Below are positions 34,168 through 41,909 of a stretch of DNA of 64,000 bases, one piece after another. The notes under the pieces are model-generated. The model did no database searches, was not told the origin of the DNA, and saw nothing but the letters and a program-made list of their open reading frames with translations. The translations under genes were made by a program, and so were the position numbers. The stretch's first letter is position 1; every line of letters begins with the position of its first letter. Source of the DNA: Geomonas limicola (GTDB lineage Bacteria; Desulfobacterota; Desulfuromonadia; Geobacterales; Geobacteraceae); contig NZ_BLXZ01000009.1 in the NCBI RefSeq assembly GCF_014193675.1, positions 62,287-126,286 on the forward strand, given 5' to 3'.

Positions 34168-35697
34168 TTAGGCCTCCGGTCCGATCTTGATCTGTTTCAC
34201 CATGATGCCGATCTCGGCGATCAAAAGCCCGGTGAACAGGAAAAGGAAGATGAAGAAGGTAGTCTTGACGCTCCCCGCGGCGATGGCCGTGCTGGCTACC
34301 CCCACCGGCAGAAGCCCCTCGATGGCCCAGGGCTGACGCCCCACCTCGGCGACGACCCAACCGGCCTGCGAGGCGACGTAGCCTAAAAACAGGCAGGCAA
34401 AGCAGATGGCCGAGAGCCAGCGGTGGTTCTCCAGGGTGCCGCGCACCGAGCAGAAGAGCACGCAGAGAAAGACGATCGGGAAGAAGGTGCCGAGCCCCAC
34501 CATGATGTGGAAGGCGTAGAAGGTGAGCGCGACCGGCGGAACCGCCTCTTCGGGACGGTTCAGGTAGCCGTAGCCCAGGTTGTCCTTGTGCTGGTTAAAG
34601 AGGGCGAGCGCCGCCTGGGCTCCCGCCTGGTCGCCGGCCTTTTTGGCCTCCTTGTACTTGGCGAGTTCCGCAACGGCGATCTTGCCGGAAGCGATGCGTT
34701 CCTGGGCACCGACGATCTTCCTGGTCGGGTTGCCGTAGACCAGGTCGTTGATGCCGGGGACAAAGCTGTTGGGATCGCGGTTGGCAAGCAGCGACAGCAT
34801 GCCTGGGACGATCACCTCCTGCTTGAAGGCGGGGAGGTTGTCACCCGGCTTCTTGTCCGGGTTGATGATACCCATGGCGACAATCGGGGCCTTTTCGGTC
34901 CCGGTGTAGAGTCCTTCCATGGCGGCAAGCTTCATCGGCTGGCGGTGCGCGATGTGGAAGGCGGACTCGTCACCGTTGAAGGCGGCAAAGCCCGAGGAGA
35001 CCAGGCCGAGCACCGAGGCAACCACCATGGAGCGCTTGGCCATCTCCTTGTGGCGGTTCTGCAGCAGGAACAAGCCGGAGATCCCCATGACGAAGAGCGA
35101 GGCGAGCAGGAACGAGGAGCTGGTGGTGTGGGTGAATTTCTGTACCGCGGTGGGCGAGAGCGCCACGTCGAAGAAGTTCTGCATCTCGAAGCGCGCCTTG
35201 TCCGGGTTGAAGGCCATGGCGACGGGGTTCTGCATCCAGCCGTTGGCCACCAGGATCCAGACCGCGGAGAGGTTCGAGCCGATGGCCACCATCCAGGTCG
35301 AGAAGAGGTGGAACCTTTTCGAGGCACGCTCCCAGCCGAAGAACATCACGGCGAAGAAGGTCGCTTCCAGGAAGAAGGCGAAGATCCCCTCCACGGCAAG
35401 CGGCGCGCCGAAGATGTCCCCCACCATCCAGGAGTAGTTGGACCAGTTGGTGCCGAACTGGAACTCCATGATGATGCCGGTGGCGACGCCGATGGCGAAG
35501 TTGATGCCGAAGAGCGTCATCCAGAACTTGGTGAGCTTCTTCCAGCTCTCGTCGCCGGTCTTTACGTAGATGGACTCGAAAAAGGCCACCAGAAAGGACA
35601 ACCCGAGGGTCAACGGCACGAAGATCCAGTGATACATGGCGGTGAGCGCGAATTGCGCACGGGACCAGTTCACCGTCATCAGAATATCATTTCCCAC
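34168..35697 (-). CDS. cydA: Cytochrome bd ubiquinol oxidase subunit I
   Basis: A 509-residue heme-bearing subunit with the motif GRQPWAIEG, the N-terminal heme-ligand region RAQFALTAMYHW and a long periplasmic Q-loop (about 255-385, ending DNLGYGYL), which resembles the long-loop E. coli class. The start is GTG at 35697, chosen because AAGGAGGGG lies just upstream. The first ATG is six codons further in and too far from that site. It lies in the operon Rrf2 regulator, DUF4492, cydA, cydB, cydX. Confidence 0.95.
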   Translation of the reverse strand: MGNDILMTVNWSRAQFALTAMYHWIFVPLTLGLSFLVAFFESIYVKTGDESWKKLTKFWMTLFGINFAIGVATGIIMEFQFGTNWSNYSWMVGDIFGAPLAVEGIFAFFLEATFFAVMFFGWERASKRFHLFSTWMVAIGSNLSAVWILVANGWMQNPVAMAFNPDKARFEMQNFFDVALSPTAVQKFTHTTSSSFLLASLFVMGISGLFLLQNRHKEMAKRSMVVASVLGLVSSGFAAFNGDESAFHIAHRQPMKLAAMEGLYTGTEKAPIVAMGIINPDKKPGDNLPAFKQEVIVPGMLSLLANRDPNSFVPGINDLVYGNPTRKIVGAQERIASGKIAVAELAKYKEAKKAGDQAGAQAALALFNQHKDNLGYGYLNRPEEAVPPVALTFYAFHIMVGLGTFFPIVFLCVLFCSVRGTLENHRWLSAICFACLFLGYVASQAGWVVAEVGRQPWAIEGLLPVGVASTAIAAGSVKTTFFIFLFLFTGLLIAEIGIMVKQIKIGPEA

Positions 35698-35779
35698 TTT
35701 ACCCCTCCTTTGTGTAAGTTCGGCGGGTGGGCACCCGCCTTTGTCTATGCTGCAAGCCCTAAGGCCTGTGATCGTCGGT

Positions 35780-36001
35780 TTACCGGGCTGCGCCGCGGGT
35801 CAGGTTGTCAAGGACGTGCGCGGAGCGCTCCGCATCGCTGTGGAAGTTCTTCTCCAGGTTGTCGGAAAAGAAGAAGAGCTTCAGGACGGCGAACATCAGG
35901 AAGAGTTTGATGAGGATGATCTTCCACAGCGTGCGCCCCAGGACCATGGAACGAAAGCCGTCCCGGTAGAAGGCGAAGAGCTCGCGGGGTGCCACTCTCA
36001 C
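35780..36001 (-). CDS. DUF4492 membrane protein of the bd oxidase operon
   Basis: A 73-residue protein with the hallmark FYRDGFRSMVLGRTLWKIIL, one membrane helix and the motif KLFFFSDNL, matching DUF4492, a family often found directly before cydA. GTG at 36001 is proposed as start, with GGGAG upstream. The frame stays open to an ATG at 36139, but that N-terminus is proline-rich and has no ribosome site. A 31-codon frame (starting MSMPAQPYPK, with GAGG upstream) ends in a GTGA overlap with this start. Probably helps oxidase assembly, but the function is unproven. Confidence 0.75.
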   Translation of the reverse strand: MRVAPRELFAFYRDGFRSMVLGRTLWKIILIKLFLMFAVLKLFFFSDNLEKNFHSDAERSAHVLDNLTRGAAR

Positions 36002-36143
36002 GCCGGCAACTCCCGGCAGCTGGCGGGGCGGCGCCTGAGAGTCAGGCAGAAGGTGGTCTGCGGCTTGGGATAGGGCTGGGCGGGCATCGACATAACAGTC
36101 CTCATTACTCAGGTGATGTGGTGGTGCCGGGTGTTCCAAAAGC

Positions 36144-36158
36144 GTTTACAGAATAAAC
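36144..36158. promoter_or_regulatory. Candidate operator before the cyd operon
   Basis: The inverted repeat GTTTA-CAGAA-TAAAC lies between the Rrf2 regulator gene and the DUF4492 gene. Size and place would suit a dimeric repressor. The link to the Rrf2 protein is inference. Confidence 0.35.
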
Positions 36159-36193
36159 CGGATCTTTTTACTCCCATTTACAGGCAAATTTTT

Positions 36194-36604
36194 TTAGCTT
36201 TCGCGGGTACGTGCGAGGGTTTCGATGGTCACGCCATCCAGGATGTTGACCACCTCGGTCTGCACCGTTCTCCAGACGCCGTGCACCAGGCACGGGCCGC
36301 CGCGGTCGCAGGAGTTGCCAATCAGGCAGCGGTTGGGAAGGATCGGTCCCTCCACCGCCTCGACCACTTCGCGCAGGGTGATGGCCGAGGCCGGGCGCGC
36401 CAGCACGAAGCCGCCGCCGGTGCCGCGCGACGAGGTGACCAGCCCGAGCTTGGCGAAGCTTTGGAAGATCTTGGCAAGGAAGGTCTGCGGCACGTCGGAG
36501 GCCGCGGCAATCTCGCTGATCAGCGATACCCGCCCGGGCGGCTGCTGCGCCAGGTAGATGATTCCCCGTATTGCGTATTCTCCCTTGCGGGTCAGCTCCA
36601 TCAT
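36194..36604 (-). CDS. Rrf2-family Fe-S transcriptional regulator
   Basis: A 136-residue winged-helix regulator. The DNA-binding part is residues 1-80, with TRKGEYAIRGIIYLA and SSRGTGGGFVLARP. Three cysteines in the pattern C-x5-C-x5-C (CLIGNSC then CDRGGPC) match the cluster ligands of IscR/NsrR-type proteins, so it probably senses oxygen, nitric oxide or iron-sulfur status. It lies directly upstream of the cytochrome bd genes and likely controls them and itself. Starts with ATGATG; an AAGGTG site precedes it. Confidence 0.9.
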   Translation of the reverse strand: MMELTRKGEYAIRGIIYLAQQPPGRVSLISEIAAASDVPQTFLAKIFQSFAKLGLVTSSRGTGGGFVLARPASAITLREVVEAVEGPILPNRCLIGNSCDRGGPCLVHGVWRTVQTEVVNILDGVTIETLARTRES

Positions 36605-36634
36605 AAAAGCACCTTTAGGACCAAATTTATCCCT

Positions 36635-36663
36635 TTTATAGCGAAGAGATTTCTCAGTGTCAA
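36635..36663 (-). promoter_or_regulatory. Promoter of the Rrf2 regulator/cyd locus
   Basis: TTGACA (36658-36663) and TATAAA (36635-36640) are separated by 17 bases. The spacer holds GAGAAATCTC, an imperfect inverted repeat that could serve autoregulation. Confidence 0.65.
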
Positions 36664-36798
36664 GTCATAATTTTAAGGTTTTCTATGATTGGGTTACCTG
36701 GTGCGGGTTAGGGAAGGCGCTCGAGGCGACGCCCCTACCCCGCCGGAGGTCGGGATGGCGGGGTGGAACGGGTGGCCGGATTCCGGATGCGGAGCCTG

Positions 36799-36842
36799 AA
36801 CACACGAGACGGGGCCCGATTGGGGGTCCCGTCTCGTGTGTT
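36799..36842. terminator. Long perfect stem-loop after the zinc-ribbon gene
   Basis: Arms of 15 bases (core CACACGAGACGGG) match perfectly around a 14-base loop. U-tracts are weak on both strands, so it may be a terminator or an mRNA-stabilising end. It lies 18 bases beyond the stop codon of the small gene at 36860. Confidence 0.55.
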
Positions 36843-36859
36843 TGGTCCGGCAGAGGGAA

Positions 36860-37015
36860 TCAGCCGATCAGGCTGTTGAAGTTGCGGGCCCTGTTGGCGA
36901 GGATGGTCGGATCGAGGACCTCACCGCAGCAGGTGCATTTCCAGGCGTCGAAGGATCTAACGAAATCGTAGTATTTCTCGGCGAACATACGTCCTTTGCA
37001 TTTCGGGCATTTCAT
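36860..37015 (-). CDS. Small zinc-ribbon protein
   Basis: A 51-residue protein starting MKCPKCKGRMFAEKYYDF with a second cysteine pair in WKCTCCGEVLDP. CPKC and CTCC form a likely zinc knuckle. A GGGAGGT ribosome site eight bases before the ATG supports it. I do not know its role. Similar tiny zinc ribbons are common hypothetical proteins in this lineage. It appears monocistronic, followed by a long hairpin. Confidence 0.75.
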   Translation of the reverse strand: MKCPKCKGRMFAEKYYDFVRSFDAWKCTCCGEVLDPTILANRARNFNSLIG

Positions 37016-37157
37016 AACTATGTACCTCCCCACAGGAATGATTAAAGGGCTTCATGTGAGCAGGTATAATTCATCTAACATGCCAAGAAGGGGTTTATGT
37101 GGACTTTGTAATCTAACCAAAGATTGGAACCTCGGTAACTAGAGAGGTTACAGACCA

Positions 37158-37718
37158 TTAAAAGTAGCGCTGTAACGTTTTAAGCTTCCCAGGCCCTATC
37201 CCCGGCACCCGAGCAACCCCTGCCAGGGAGCGGAAAACGCCATTTTTGTGACGCTCGGTCTCAATTCTCTCCGCCAGAACCGGTCCGATTCCCGGCAGTG
37301 CGGCCCACTCCTCTCGCGTCATCCGGTCGGGATCGAGAGGGATCCCCAGCAGCATCCGCTCCTGCACTGGCATGGTTTCCACCGTAACAACGTGGGGTTG
37401 ACCGTTGGCGGAGTGAACCGTCACCAGGTCGCCGGAGGTCAAGCGGCGCCCCGCTACCACGCTTGAAACACCTGTCAAGCTCCGGGCACCGACCGTCATT
37501 TTAATGGCGGTTTCGGCAGTTGTCCCGTCAGGGAACCGGTGTACTCCGGGACGTCCCACATCGCCTGCCAGACGAACCACCACACCCCCTGCAGGCACAG
37601 GTGCAACAAAGGCCGTGCCCGCACCTTTCGGGGTGCAGACACGGCCCTTGGCCAGCAAAACGAGCGACAGCAGGAGCGCCAGCGAACTGAGCGCCCAGCG
37701 CGTGCCGCGCGGCATCAC
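37158..37718 (-). CDS. ComEA-like helix-hairpin-helix protein
   Basis: A 186-residue protein with an N-terminal membrane anchor or signal (about 7-24), an SLBB-like beta domain (about 48-115, GDVGRPGVHRFPDG) and a C-terminal double helix-hairpin-helix (ALPGIGPVLAERI and VPGIGPGKLKTL) as in the DNA receptor ComEA. It overlaps the cimA stop by four bases. A role in DNA uptake is possible but no other competence gene is nearby. Confidence 0.85.
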   Translation of the reverse strand: MMPRGTRWALSSLALLLSLVLLAKGRVCTPKGAGTAFVAPVPAGGVVVRLAGDVGRPGVHRFPDGTTAETAIKMTVGARSLTGVSSVVAGRRLTSGDLVTVHSANGQPHVVTVETMPVQERMLLGIPLDPDRMTREEWAALPGIGPVLAERIETERHKNGVFRSLAGVARVPGIGPGKLKTLQRYF

Positions 37719-39298
37719 TTCTTAGCGCCCGTCTCCTCGTCCCGGTGCAGCTTGTACTCGATGGAGTCGATGAGCGCCTGGTAGGAGGCCTCGATGACGT
37801 TCGAGGATACGCCGACGGTACCCCAGCGGCTCTCCTTGTCGCCCGACTCGATGAGCACCCGGATCGAGGATGCGGTCCCCTGCCCTGCCGGCAGCACGCG
37901 GACCTTGTAGTCGTGCAGTTTCACGTCTTTGAGTTTCGGGTAGAACTTCTCGAGCGCCTTTCTGAGCGCGTTATCGAGCGCGTTCACCGGACCGGTACCG
38001 TCGGCCGCGGTGTGCTCGATCTTGCCGCCGACCTTCACCATGATGGTCGCCTCGGAAAGCGGCTGCTCGTCCTCGTGGCGTTTCTCGTCGATAACCCTGA
38101 AGCCGACCACCTGGAAGAACTTGCGGTGCGTCCCGAGGGCGCGTTTCATGAGGAGCTCGAAGGAGGCCTCGGCCCCCTCGAACTGGTAGCCGCGGTTCTC
38201 CATGGCCTTGATGTCTTCCAGGATCTCCAGGGTGACCGGGTCCTTCGAGTCGAGGTTGATGTTGAACTCGGTCGCCTTGGCGAGGATGTTGGCGCGGCCG
38301 GAGAGGTCCGAGACCAGGACGCGCGTGGTGTTCCCCACCAGTTCCGGGCGCATGTGCTCGTAGGTCTCCGGGTGGCGCTGGATCGCCGAGACGTGCACCC
38401 CCCCCTTGTGGGCGAAGGCGGAGTTGCCGACGTAGGGCTGGTGCTTGTTGGGTGCCAGGTTCGCAAGCTCGTAGACGTAGCGGGAGAGTTCCCTCAGCTG
38501 GCGCATCTGGGCGTCGCTCACGCACTGGGCCCCCATCTTCACCTTCAAGGCCGGGATGATGGAGCAGAGGTTCGCGTTGCCGCAGCGCTCCCCGAAGCCG
38601 TTGATGGTCCCCTGCACCTGGACGATGCCGCTTTGCACTGCCACGATGGAGTTCGCCACCGCGCACTCGCCGTCGTTGTGGGTGTGGATCCCCAAGGGGA
38701 CCGACACCGTCGCCTTTACCTTCTCCACGATGGCCGCGACCTCGTAGGGCATGGTGCCGCCATTGGTATCGCAGAGGATGATGCAGGCCGCCCCACCCTG
38801 CTCCGCCGCTTTCAGGGTCTTAAGCGCGTACTCCGGGTTCGACTTGTAGCCGTCGAAGAAGTGCTCGGCGTCGTAGAAGACCTCCGGCATGCGTGCCTTC
38901 AGGTACTCGATGGAGTCGAAGATGAGCTCCAGGTTCTCCTCGAGCGGGATGCGCAGCGCCTCGTGGACCTGGAAGTCCCAACTCTTGCCGAAGATGGTCA
39001 CCGCGTCCGCCTCGGAGGCGACCAGGGTACGCAGGTTCTGGTCCTTGTCCGGGGTGATCTTGGCGCGGCGGGTCGAGCCGAAGGCCGCGATCTTCGCCTG
39101 GGAGAGTTTCTCCTTCTTGATGTCCTTGAAGAAGGTGACGTCCTTGGGATTGCTCCCCGGCCACCCCCCCTCGATGTAGTGAATGCCGCACTCGTCCAGC
39201 TTGTGCGCGATGCGGATCTTGTCCTCAACCAGAAAGGAGATGTCCTCGGCCTGTGTTCCGTCCCTCAGCGTCGTGTCGTACAGTTTGACCAAACTCAT
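37715..39298 (-). CDS. cimA: (R)-citramalate synthase
   Basis: A 527-residue enzyme that joins pyruvate and acetyl-CoA to make citramalate, the first step of threonine-independent isoleucine synthesis, known in Geobacter. The HMGL-like TIM barrel has LYDTTLRDGTQAE (7-19) and the metal-binding HTHNDGE near 210. The C-terminal LeuA-type regulatory domain (about 395-515) should bind isoleucine. GGTGGAG precedes the ATG. It follows lysC by about 100 bases that contain a hairpin. Confidence 0.94.
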   Translation of the reverse strand: MSLVKLYDTTLRDGTQAEDISFLVEDKIRIAHKLDECGIHYIEGGWPGSNPKDVTFFKDIKKEKLSQAKIAAFGSTRRAKITPDKDQNLRTLVASEADAVTIFGKSWDFQVHEALRIPLEENLELIFDSIEYLKARMPEVFYDAEHFFDGYKSNPEYALKTLKAAEQGGAACIILCDTNGGTMPYEVAAIVEKVKATVSVPLGIHTHNDGECAVANSIVAVQSGIVQVQGTINGFGERCGNANLCSIIPALKVKMGAQCVSDAQMRQLRELSRYVYELANLAPNKHQPYVGNSAFAHKGGVHVSAIQRHPETYEHMRPELVGNTTRVLVSDLSGRANILAKATEFNINLDSKDPVTLEILEDIKAMENRGYQFEGAEASFELLMKRALGTHRKFFQVVGFRVIDEKRHEDEQPLSEATIMVKVGGKIEHTAADGTGPVNALDNALRKALEKFYPKLKDVKLHDYKVRVLPAGQGTASSIRVLIESGDKESRWGTVGVSSNVIEASYQALIDSIEYKLHRDEETGAKK

Positions 39299-39322
39299 GT
39301 CTTCTCCACCTAAAACGACAAC

Positions 39323-39365
39323 GCGCGCCGTCTCCGCCGGACCAATAGTGGCGGATCAGGCGCGC
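39323..39365 (-). repeat. Interrupted GC hairpin between lysC and cimA
   Basis: Outer arms GCGCGCC/GGCGCGC and inner arms CCGCC/GGCGG, with a 4x4 internal loop, form a stable stem before the cimA ribosome site. No U-run follows, so it may moderate expression or RNA decay rather than end transcription. Confidence 0.45.
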
Positions 39366-39400
39366 GCAGCCCCTTGTTTGATTGTAGTTAAAGAGCGTCG

Positions 39401-40618
39401 TTACTTGCCGGACAGGCCGAAGGCGTCGTGCAGCACGCGGACGGCGAGCTCGGTGTACTTGGCATCCACCACCACCGAGATCTTGATTTCGGAGGTGGAG
39501 ATCATCTGGATGTTGATCCCCTCGGCGGCCAGGGTCTTGAACATGGTGGTGGCGACGCCGGCGTGGCTGCGCATGCCGAGGCCCACGATGGAGACCTTGC
39601 TGATGTTCTCGTCGACGAGCACTTCCTTGGCGGAGATCGCCTCGGCGGTCTCCTTGCTGATGGCGAGTGCGCGCTTCAGGTCCGCCTGGGCGACGGTGAA
39701 GGTGAAGTCGGTGAGGCCGTTCTCGCTTACGTTCTGGACGATCATGTCGACCGAGATGTTCGCGTCGGAGAGCGGCGAGAGGATCTGGGCGGCGATACCC
39801 GGCTTGTCGGGGACCTGCATGACCGCGATCTTCACTTCATCCTTGGCGTAGGCGATACCGGAGACGAGCACTGCTTCCATTTCTTTATCCTCCTTGGTGA
39901 CCATGGTGCCCAGGTTCTCGTTGAAGCTGGAACGCACATGGACGTCGACATTGTATTTTTTGGCGAATTCAACGGAACGGATCTGCAGCACCTTGGCGCC
40001 CAGGCTGGCGAGTTCCAGCATCTCGTCATAGGAGATGCGCTCGATCTTCTTGGCGTCCTTGCACATGTTGGGGTCGGTAGTGTAGACCCCGTCCACGTCG
40101 GTGTAGATCTCGCAGACGTCGGCTTTAAGCGCCGCGGCCATGGCGACCGCCGAGGTGTCCGAGCCGCCGCGCCCCAGCGTGGTGATGCTGCCGGTCGCGT
40201 CCACGCCCTGGAAGCCGGCCACGATGATGATGGTACCGTCTTTCAAGTCTTCGCGGACCTTGGTGTCCGGGATCTCTTCGATGCGGGCCTTGCTGTAGGC
40301 CGAGTCGGTGATGATGGGGATCTGGAAGCCCAGGTAGGACTTGGCCTTGTAGCCCATGGATTTGAGGCACATGGCCAAAAGCGCGATGGAGACCTGCTCA
40401 CCGGCTGCCACCAGTACGTCGTACTCGCGGTTGTCCGGGAACTCGCACACCTCGTTGGCCAGGGCCACCAGCTTATTGGTTTCGCCTGACATGGCGGAGA
40501 CGACCACGACCATGTCGTTGCCGGCGTCGTAGGTCTTAGCCACCCTTTTGGCGACGTTGCGTATGCGTTCGACAGACCCCATCGAGGTGCCGCCGTACTT
40601 CTGGACCACCAAAGCCAT
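39401..40618 (-). CDS. lysC: Aspartate kinase
   Basis: A 405-residue kinase that phosphorylates aspartate, the entry step to lysine, threonine and methionine. The N-terminal kinase motif is VQKYGGTSMGS (5-15). The catalytic domain runs to about 245, and two ACT domains (about 265-405) give feedback control by lysine and threonine. Length and layout fit monofunctional aspartokinases with separate alpha and beta activities. AGGAGG lies just before the start. Confidence 0.95.
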   Translation of the reverse strand: MALVVQKYGGTSMGSVERIRNVAKRVAKTYDAGNDMVVVVSAMSGETNKLVALANEVCEFPDNREYDVLVAAGEQVSIALLAMCLKSMGYKAKSYLGFQIPIITDSAYSKARIEEIPDTKVREDLKDGTIIIVAGFQGVDATGSITTLGRGGSDTSAVAMAAALKADVCEIYTDVDGVYTTDPNMCKDAKKIERISYDEMLELASLGAKVLQIRSVEFAKKYNVDVHVRSSFNENLGTMVTKEDKEMEAVLVSGIAYAKDEVKIAVMQVPDKPGIAAQILSPLSDANISVDMIVQNVSENGLTDFTFTVAQADLKRALAISKETAEAISAKEVLVDENISKVSIVGLGMRSHAGVATTMFKTLAAEGINIQMISTSEIKISVVVDAKYTELAVRVLHDAFGLSGK

Positions 40619-40687
40619 GTCCGTCCTCCTTTATGCTCTACAAGTAAATGCGCCGATGCATTGCATGCTCGGGCGGTTGGATCAACT

Positions 40688-40716
40688 TTATTACCAAGAT
40701 TACACCTTTGGGTCAA
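40688..40716 (-). promoter_or_regulatory. Putative lysC promoter
   Basis: TTGACC (40711-40716) and TAATAA (40688-40693) are separated by 17 bases, about 70 bases before the lysC start. The remaining part of the 301-base gap (40619-40919) shows no gene and no recognisable lysine riboswitch. Confidence 0.5.
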
Positions 40717-40919
40717 AACATTTTTTGAGATATCAGGTATTACGTTGCTGAAATTGTAGCGACTGACTCAATAGCCACGCGTTGCAATGTCAGAAACCTG
40801 GGGTGTCAGAATGAAAACGGCATCGAGAAACAGCATATCACAGGGCCTTGAAAGCGGAGAAGCCATTGGGGGAATGGGACCACGGGGTGCCAATCCCCAG
40901 CGCTCCCCATCGGCCTGTA

Positions 40920-41384
40920 TCACCCAGGAAAAAGCGCCGCCACCAGCTCCTCGCCGCGTTTTCCGGAGCCGGTAAAGCTAACGCTGCGGCTTTCGGGCCC
41001 GGTATGGCTGAGCGTGACCGTGAGTATCTCGGACGGCAGATCCTCCTCCAGTCGTTCCGCCCACTCCACCAGACAGGCACCGTTGCCGCTGAAGTACTCG
41101 TCAAAGCCCAGGTTCTCGACGTCTTCGGGCCCCTGCAGCCGGTACAGGTCGAAGTGGTAGAGCGGAATGCGCCCCTGGTAGATGTTCAGGATGGTGTAGG
41201 TCGGGCTGGTGACCGGGGTGTCGCTCGCCACCTCGAGCCCCTGCGCGACCCCCTTGGCGAACTGGGTCTTCCCTGCGCCCAACTCCCCGACCAGTGCCAC
41301 GAAATCGCCGGGTAGCAGGAACCGTCCCAACCGGGCGCCGAGAGCGACGGTCTCGGCGCCGCTTGAGGTTTCCACACACGACAT
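40920..41384 (-). CDS. tsaE: tRNA threonylcarbamoyladenosine modification ATPase TsaE
   Basis: A 154-residue P-loop protein needed with TsaB and TsaD to place t6A on tRNAs that read ANN codons. Walker A is GELGAGKT (33-40), followed by SPTYTILNIY and the conserved HFDLYRL. It begins four bases after the CBS gene ends and is the last of that group. Confidence 0.94.
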   Translation of the reverse strand: MSCVETSSGAETVALGARLGRFLLPGDFVALVGELGAGKTQFAKGVAQGLEVASDTPVTSPTYTILNIYQGRIPLYHFDLYRLQGPEDVENLGFDEYFSGNGACLVEWAERLEEDLPSEILTVTLSHTGPESRSVSFTGSGKRGEELVAALFPG

Positions 41385-41388
41385 GCGG

Positions 41389-41838
41389 CTACCCCATCAT
41401 GGTGCGGATCAGGTCGATGCGGCCGACGATGCCGACCACGCAGCCCCCCTCCACGACCGGTACCGCGTGCACCTTCTCGCGGCTCATGATGTCCGCTACC
41501 TCGCTCACCGGAGCCTCCGGGGCGACGTAGAAAAGCTGTTTCGAGAAGATCTCGCCAACGGTCTGGGCGGTCATCTTCTGCAGTTCGCGCTCGAAACGCT
41601 TGTCGCTTTCCAGGTAGATGACCCAATCGAAGATGGAGACCACCGTCGGGATGTGCAGGCTCTTGTCCTGTTCGACGAGGTCGGTCTCGGAGACCATCCC
41701 CAGGAGGTTCCCCGCCGGGTTCACCACCGGGGCACTGGAGATGCGACGCTCGGCGAAGATCTTGGCGAGTTCGGCAACGGTAGTTTCGGGACGCACGGTA
41801 ATGACCTCTTTGGTCATGACATCTTTAGCCTTGAGCAT
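41389..41838 (-). CDS. Tandem CBS-domain protein
   Basis: A 149-residue cytoplasmic protein with two CBS domains (about 5-60 and 90-149; VMTKEVITVRPETTVAEL and HAVPVVEGGCVVGIVG). Such stand-alone CBS pairs bind adenosine nucleotides and act as energy sensors. ATG at 41838 follows AGGAG, and a longer frame upstream is rejected. It lies between nnr and tsaE in an operon of unrelated housekeeping genes. Confidence 0.9.
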   Translation of the reverse strand: MLKAKDVMTKEVITVRPETTVAELAKIFAERRISSAPVVNPAGNLLGMVSETDLVEQDKSLHIPTVVSIFDWVIYLESDKRFERELQKMTAQTVGEIFSKQLFYVAPEAPVSEVADIMSREKVHAVPVVEGGCVVGIVGRIDLIRTMMG

Positions 41839-41909
41839 AGCAATTCTCCTGTGTGGCAATCCTGCGGGGCAGGTGCGAAGGGGGCGAAGGATCATCCGTC
41901 CCAGGTAGT

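Noticed and set aside
40619..40919. A lysine riboswitch before lysC
   Set aside because: No recognisable riboswitch core or paired helices. A plain promoter explains the region better.
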